Assembly: GCA_001775395.1 (NCBI GenBank)
Contig: MEWP01000099.1
Coordinates: 1-33,828, forward strand
Reading direction: 5' to 3'
Source of the DNA: a candidate division Zixibacteria bacterium RBG_16_53_22
GTDB lineage: Bacteria; Zixibacteria; MSB-5A5; UBA10806
DNA length: 33,828 nucleotides
The notes beneath the pieces are model-generated. The model was not told where the DNA came from. It saw nothing but the letters and a program-made list of their open reading frames with translations, and ran no database searches. Shown here piece after piece: positions 29,754 through 33,828 of this stretch. The first letter of the stretch is position 1, and each line of letters begins with the position of its first letter. Position numbers and translations under genes: made by a program.

Positions 29754-32700
29754 TCATGACGTTATAGAAAAGGCCCAGCGCCACTCCAGGTTATCCTCAT
29801 CTGGCTGAGGCTTGGAAATCCATAGTGGCAAATGCAGACTTAACCTGCATTCGTTGAACAAAAGACCGAGGAAAGGCACCTCATAGGTGACGACAAGGCC
29901 CGCCTCATAAAGGAAATCGTCAGCCGTGTCGGCCGGGCTCCAGACTCGGCCGCCAGCAAAATAGAACTGCGGCCTGATGTTGGCCATTTGCCTGGTCAGA
30001 ACAGGGATTTTGAATGGCAATCTTGGACTGGGAAGATCGTTTGAGATTCCAACTGAAATGAGTCTGGCGCCCGAGCTGCCCTGTCTCAGATAACCACTCA
30101 AGCCGGCGCCTCCGGGTTTGAATAGGTGACCATCGTCTTTCCAGCGATCGGGCAGCGTGCCGCGGCTCCGGAACAGGGGCGAATCCCAAATATCATATGA
30201 GTCGGCGGTGGAGAGGGAAAAGCGTCTCTGGGACGGGATATCGCCATCGGCCCGGCCCAACTTCATTTGCAAATTCGTTTTTCCAACCCCGACGCCTTCC
30301 ACGGAGATGGCCAACCCGGCGGCCGCGCGCCTGAACTGGTAATCGCTCCCGAAAGTGGTGTTGGAGAGGCTGCCCTGCAAGATAATCACCCCGAACCGCT
30401 GGTCGAATCGTCGTGAGAAGCTCAAGTCGGCAGTGACGACATTTCCGGGTGACCAGCTATCGCCATAAAGGTAGGCAGAGTCAAAAAGGTAGTTTCTTTG
30501 AACCGCGAAGATCGCTTGAGTCATCCGCGGATCTTGCGGATCGAGCGATTCGAAGCGTGCCCCAATCGCCTGCCGCCCACGCCCCTCCAGTTCTTTCGAG
30601 GCGACGAAATATGAGAATCGGGGATCGCTTGGGACCAGCGCGTTATCGAAAGCGGCGGCGTAATCAAAATGTCCGCTTTGGATTCCAAGCGCAGCATTAA
30701 ACCTGAGTCTCTTGAAATATTCGAGGTAGGCGCCGTCGAACGCGTACCCCAGCTTAATACCACCCACAGAGTTATACCAGGCGGTGGGCCGATGGGCGAT
30801 CCGGTAGGAATCGACGAGATATTCGATATGATTCTTAGGATAGACGAATTTCGGCACCATGAATTGAAATGTCACCGGCGGCAGATGGCTTGACGAGTTA
30901 TTCAGACGGTTGATATCGGCCAGCATCAGATCGGAATCAATAGTGACTTTCGACGGCCTGGATTCGAAAAACACTGTCGTGTCGAAAGAATCGACGCCCT
31001 TCTGCCAGACTGAAACGGGGATGGTCAGCGTATCTGCGAGGGTATCCTTGTAATAAACGGTCAATTTCAGCGGGGCGATGCAACGGCCATTGTTCTTGAT
31101 GCGAATCGCATTGTTGAATCCGGTCCAGCCGCCCGAGTCCGCCTTTACTGAACGAACCGATTCGAGCGCGTAATCCAAAGTCCAGGTAGTATGAAACCAT
31201 TGATGGAAAAACCAATCCAGGTCGCCGCCATGAATTTCCTCGGCAAGGTCTTGGAAATTTGAAAAATAAGGGTGTTTGAATGCCCAGCGCTGAAAAAGAG
31301 CATCGATGAACTTGTCGAATTTATCATCACCCATGGCGAATTGTAGCATGAAATATACCGAGGCCGCCTTGTGATATGATGAAACGTAATAAGACCACCA
31401 ATCGCGAAATATCTCCGACGGTGTCGCCAGGGGATCTTCGGTTCCGGTCAAGGCTTTCTCGATGTACTTGGTTTGGGCCTCGTTGCGGTAGTTGCCGTTG
31501 GGCAAGAGCTCCTTTTGCCACCGGTGTTCGTATGTCAAGTCATTTTCGAATCGCCCATAATGATTCTCCATGTATTTGATTGTAAAGAACGAAGTCAGCC
31601 CCTCGTCGAGGAACGCCTCGGCCGTTTCATTGAATCCCAGAATGCCATAGAACCAGGCATGGCCGACCTCGTGGGCGATGGTGGCCTCCAGATCGTGATC
31701 GTAAGGATTATCAGCGCTGTATGACCCGGAGATCATTGTCAGGTCGGGGTATTCCATGCCCCCGGATGATACCGCGGCGACCACCGTGGAGTACTGATCG
31801 TATGGCCAGGGAAAACAACTCTCCGAGTAGAATCTTATCGCCCTGCGCGTATAATCGACCGCCTTGCGCTGCCAATGCCGTATGACCTCCGGAGTGTAAT
31901 ACGACTTGATAATCAGATCGCCATAGCGGCAGATATCGATCATGAATTGCGGGTCGGCGCAGAAGGCGAAATCGTGAATATTCGAGGCCCGAATTTTCCA
32001 GATCTTTAGATTCTGGACGTTTTGAAGGGTGGATCCCTTGCCTTGTTGCGCCGCGGACGTGACGGCTTTCTGAAGATCGGATTCGGCAGGGGCACTGTCC
32101 GCCCTGATATATTTCAGCGCGTCAACGATAACCGAATCGCCAACGGGCGACGGCAGCCTGGCGCCGAATACCTCTTCCTCGTTTTTCAACGTGCCGCAGT
32201 GAGCGATAATGAAGCTGTCGGGCATGGTAATCTCAACATCGAAATCGCCATATTCACCGTAGAATTCCCCGTTGGAAAGGTATTGATCGATGTGCCATCC
32301 ATACCTGTCATAGACAGCCGGTTTGGGGTACCACTGGGCGACATCGAAATGATTCCCGCTCCTGGCGGCCCGGAATCCCTGGGCAGGAATCTGGCTGGTG
32401 AATTCTGTGTAGAAGTAGGTGGAATCTCCCGGCGGCAGCGGATGAACGAGCGGCACCCGCATGATGGTGTTATCTATGGCATGATCTTTGACCTGGGCGC
32501 CGTCGTTCTTCAACAAGTCAATGTTGACGAATCCTATATCCCGCTCGGATGTTGATGCGATGCTGTAATCACCTTCTTCCTGAAATTGCCGGTCGAGATA
32601 GCTTCCAGCCTGAAAAGCATTAAAGTAAAGGTGGAAATAAACCTCGTGCAATGTATCGGGCGAGTTGTTGTAATAGTCGATGGCTTCAGTCCCGCTGAGG

Positions 32701-32825
32701 CGAGCTGTCGTAGGGTCCAGATCGACTTTGATCTTATAACTCACACGCTGCTGGAAATAATCGTCATCGGCGGGCGCGAGCGCGAACATGGCCGGCAAAA
32801 TCATCGCCGAGATGAACAACCTCAT
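29754..32825 (-). CDS. M1-family metallopeptidase with C-terminal outer-membrane-barrel-like domain
   Basis: 1023 residues. A signal peptide (about 1-18, [18 protein letters not shown]). The gluzincin domain has the exopeptidase-type motif [10 protein letters not shown] (355-359 as GGMEY) and zinc motif H385-E-V-G-H389 with third ligand E408 (HEXXH-X18-E), all complete. M1 core ends at about 600. The remaining 400 residues are alternating aromatic/polar strands with tight Gly/Asp turns ([13 protein letters not shown]-like stretches, [38 protein letters not shown]) and finish WRWAFSITS, resembling an outer-membrane beta-barrel. The barrel call is inference. The start overlaps the ABC ATPase stop by ATGA. 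Probably a surface-anchored aminopeptidase feeding peptides. Confidence 0.85.
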   Translation of the reverse strand: MRLFISAMILPAMFALAPADDDYFQQRVSYKIKVDLDPTTARLSGTEAIDYYNNSPDTLHEVYFHLYFNAFQAGSYLDRQFQEEGDYSIASTSERDIGFVNIDLLKNDGAQVKDHAIDNTIMRVPLVHPLPPGDSTYFYTEFTSQIPAQGFRAARSGNHFDVAQWYPKPAVYDRYGWHIDQYLSNGEFYGEYGDFDVEITMPDSFIIAHCGTLKNEEEVFGARLPSPVGDSVIVDALKYIRADSAPAESDLQKAVTSAAQQGKGSTLQNVQNLKIWKIRASNIHDFAFCADPQFMIDICRYGDLIIKSYYTPEVIRHWQRKAVDYTRRAIRFYSESCFPWPYDQYSTVVAAVSSGGMEYPDLTMISGSYSADNPYDHDLEATIAHEVGHAWFYGILGFNETAEAFLDEGLTSFFTIKYMENHYGRFENDLTYEHRWQKELLPNGNYRNEAQTKYIEKALTGTEDPLATPSEIFRDWWSYYVSSYHKAASVYFMLQFAMGDDKFDKFIDALFQRWAFKHPYFSNFQDLAEEIHGGDLDWFFHQWFHTTWTLDYALESVRSVKADSGGWTGFNNAIRIKNNGRCIAPLKLTVYYKDTLADTLTIPVSVWQKGVDSFDTTVFFESRPSKVTIDSDLMLADINRLNNSSSHLPPVTFQFMVPKFVYPKNHIEYLVDSYRIAHRPTAWYNSVGGIKLGYAFDGAYLEYFKRLRFNAALGIQSGHFDYAAAFDNALVPSDPRFSYFVASKELEGRGRQAIGARFESLDPQDPRMTQAIFAVQRNYLFDSAYLYGDSWSPGNVVTADLSFSRRFDQRFGVIILQGSLSNTTFGSDYQFRRAAAGLAISVEGVGVGKTNLQMKLGRADGDIPSQRRFSLSTADSYDIWDSPLFRSRGTLPDRWKDDGHLFKPGGAGLSGYLRQGSSGARLISVGISNDLPSPRLPFKIPVLTRQMANIRPQFYFAGGRVWSPADTADDFLYEAGLVVTYEVPFLGLLFNECRLSLHLPLWISKPQPDEDNLEWRWAFSITS

Positions 32826-33556
32826 TTCAATACCTTAGAAAGGAACTCCATCGTACGGGGGTGCCTGGCGGAATTGAGGATTTCGGCTGTCGGACCGCAC
32901 TCAATGATCTTGCCCGATTCGAAGAAGGCGATCCGGTCGGCCACCTCGCGGGCGAACCCGATTTCGTGAGTCACCACCAGCATGGTCATGCCGCCCTGGG
33001 CCAGCCCTTTCATGACATCGAGCACCTCGCCGATCATCTCGGGGTCGAGGGCCGAGGTCGGCTCATCGAAAAGCATAATTTTGGGATTCATGCACAGGGC
33101 GCGGGCAATCGCGACACGCTGTTTTTGTCCCCCGGAAAGGTAGGCGGGATAGGCGCCGGCTTTGTCCTGAAGCCCCACGCGGCCCAGGTATTGGAACGCG
33201 GTCTGCTCGGCCTCGGCCATCGTTTTTTTGCGCACCACCCGTTGGGCCAGGGTCAGGTTATCCAGCACGGTCATGTGCATGAAGAGGTCGAACTGCTGGA
33301 AGACCATGCCGACTTCAAGGCGTATGTCGTGGATATTCCGGCCCCCCGAGTCGAGAACCTCGTTGTCGACCATAATCCGGCCGGAGTCAACCCGCTCCAG
33401 GGCGTTGATACATCGCAGGAATGTCGATTTGCCGGAACCTGAGGGCCCGATGATGACAATGACCTCGCCTTTGTCAACGTCGAGGGATGCGCCATCGACC
33501 GCTCGGGTAGGCCCGAAACTCTTGACGATATTCTCCACGCGAAGGATCGAAGTCAT
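32822..33556 (-). CDS. polar amino-acid ABC transporter ATP-binding protein (GlnQ/HisP type)
   Basis: 244 residues from ATG 33556. Walker [11 protein letters not shown]-loop VFQQFDLF, signature [15 protein letters not shown], Walker [14 protein letters not shown] and the switch His in [15 protein letters not shown] are all present. [20 protein letters not shown] is typical of glutamine/histidine-type importers. The ATG overlaps the permease stop (TATGA), showing operon structure; the downstream overlap is with the M1 peptidase. The frame is open to 33688, but that extension lies within the permease gene. Cytoplasmic, hydrolyses ATP; the substrate is likely an amino acid, not resolved here. 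Confidence 0.94.
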   Translation of the reverse strand: MTSILRVENIVKSFGPTRAVDGASLDVDKGEVIVIIGPSGSGKSTFLRCINALERVDSGRIMVDNEVLDSGGRNIHDIRLEVGMVFQQFDLFMHMTVLDNLTLAQRVVRKKTMAEAEQTAFQYLGRVGLQDKAGAYPAYLSGGQKQRVAIARALCMNPKIMLFDEPTSALDPEMIGEVLDVMKGLAQGGMTMLVVTHEIGFAREVADRIAFFESGKIIECGPTAEILNSARHPRTMEFLSKVLK

Positions 33557-33828
33557 AGGCCGTGCCTTCCCAGGCCGGGGATCTGGTATCGCCTTTCCAA
33601 TACACGCGAGAACCGCGCCAGGGCCAGTGTCATGACCAGGTAGATGATCCCTACCATAAGCCAGGTGGCAAAATCGATATATGACCACGATAGATATTCA
33701 CGTCCGGCGCGGGTCAGCTCGCGCAGGCCGATTATCGAAACCAGCGACGAGTCTTTCAGGCAGGCGATGAATTCATTGGCCAGGGGCGGGATTACCAGAC
33801 GGCCGGCCTGGGGGATAATGACGTGCCG
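33553..33828 (-). CDS. polar amino-acid ABC transporter permease, C-terminal part (cut by window edge)
   Basis: 91 codons in frame from the window edge to TGA at 33555-33553. The sequence [20 protein letters not shown] continues as [20 protein letters not shown], the EAA-loop and following helix of HisM/GlnP-type permeases, and ends with one more transmembrane helix ([20 protein letters not shown]) and a short basic tail. Its stop overlaps the ATG of the ATP-binding gene. The start and the periplasmic binding protein lie outside the window. Confidence 0.9.
   Translation of the reverse strand, partial: RHVIIPQAGRLVIPPLANEFIACLKDSSLVSIIGLRELTRAGREYLSWSYIDFATWLMVGIIYLVMTLALARFSRVLERRYQIPGLGRHGL

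Overview
The window reads as a genome fragment of an anaerobic or facultatively anaerobic Gram-negative bacterium. It carries ADP-heptose (LPS core) genes, a type IV pilus retraction ATPase, a CXXCH multihaem cytochrome, an M1 peptidase with an outer-membrane-barrel-like tail and a secreted subtilase with a C-terminal FlgD/T9SS-like domain. That mix suggests the FCB side of the tree (a Zixibacteria-like lineage is my guess, not proven). I see no tRNA, rRNA, CRISPR array or IS element.

Layout. 1-3393 (-): surface polysaccharide genes (UDP-glucose dehydrogenase, MurG-like glycosyltransferase, GT4 glycosyltransferase cut by the window edge). 3624-6506 (-): histidine kinase plus NtrC-type sigma-54 activator. 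7105-9385: small accessory genes (NmrA-like oxidoreductase, Cys-rich secreted protein, TetR regulator) with a REP-like hairpin. 10038-20139 (+): a tightly overlapping ten-gene redox operon. 20203-25225 (-): pilT, biotin carrier protein, Xaa-Pro peptidase, TPR protein, and the two heptose genes. 25330-28778: DUF3467 protein, subtilase, ECF sigma factor and two tiny zinc-finger anti-sigma-like proteins. 28862-33828 (-): tetrahaem cytochrome, M1 peptidase with barrel, and a polar amino-acid ABC transporter (ATPase and the permease C-terminus).

The centrepiece is 10038-20139: hdrC-hdrB-hdrA(N half)-nuoE/hydC-nuoF/hydB-[NuoG/HydA-type FeS domain fused to the HdrA C half]-mvhD-mvhG-mvhA-maturation protease. 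HdrA is divided within the linker after its first ferredoxin cluster. NADH-dehydrogenase-type subunits are placed between the halves, and the second half is fused to a NuoG/HydA-like N-terminus. The predicted product is one complex joining a group 3c-type [NiFe] hydrogenase, an NAD(P)H/FMN module of the HydABC type and a heterodisulfide-reductase module with two noncubane-cluster motifs. It therefore has two potential flavin bifurcation sites (FMN in NuoF, FAD shared by the split HdrA). The parts are known families; this arrangement is what deserves a second look.

Regulatory signals read by eye include several good sigma-70 promoters, an FNR-like dyad over the cytochrome promoter, a palindrome upstream of the TetR gene, and two GTCAC...GTGAC dyads exactly 30 bp apart between the TetR gene and the redox operon.
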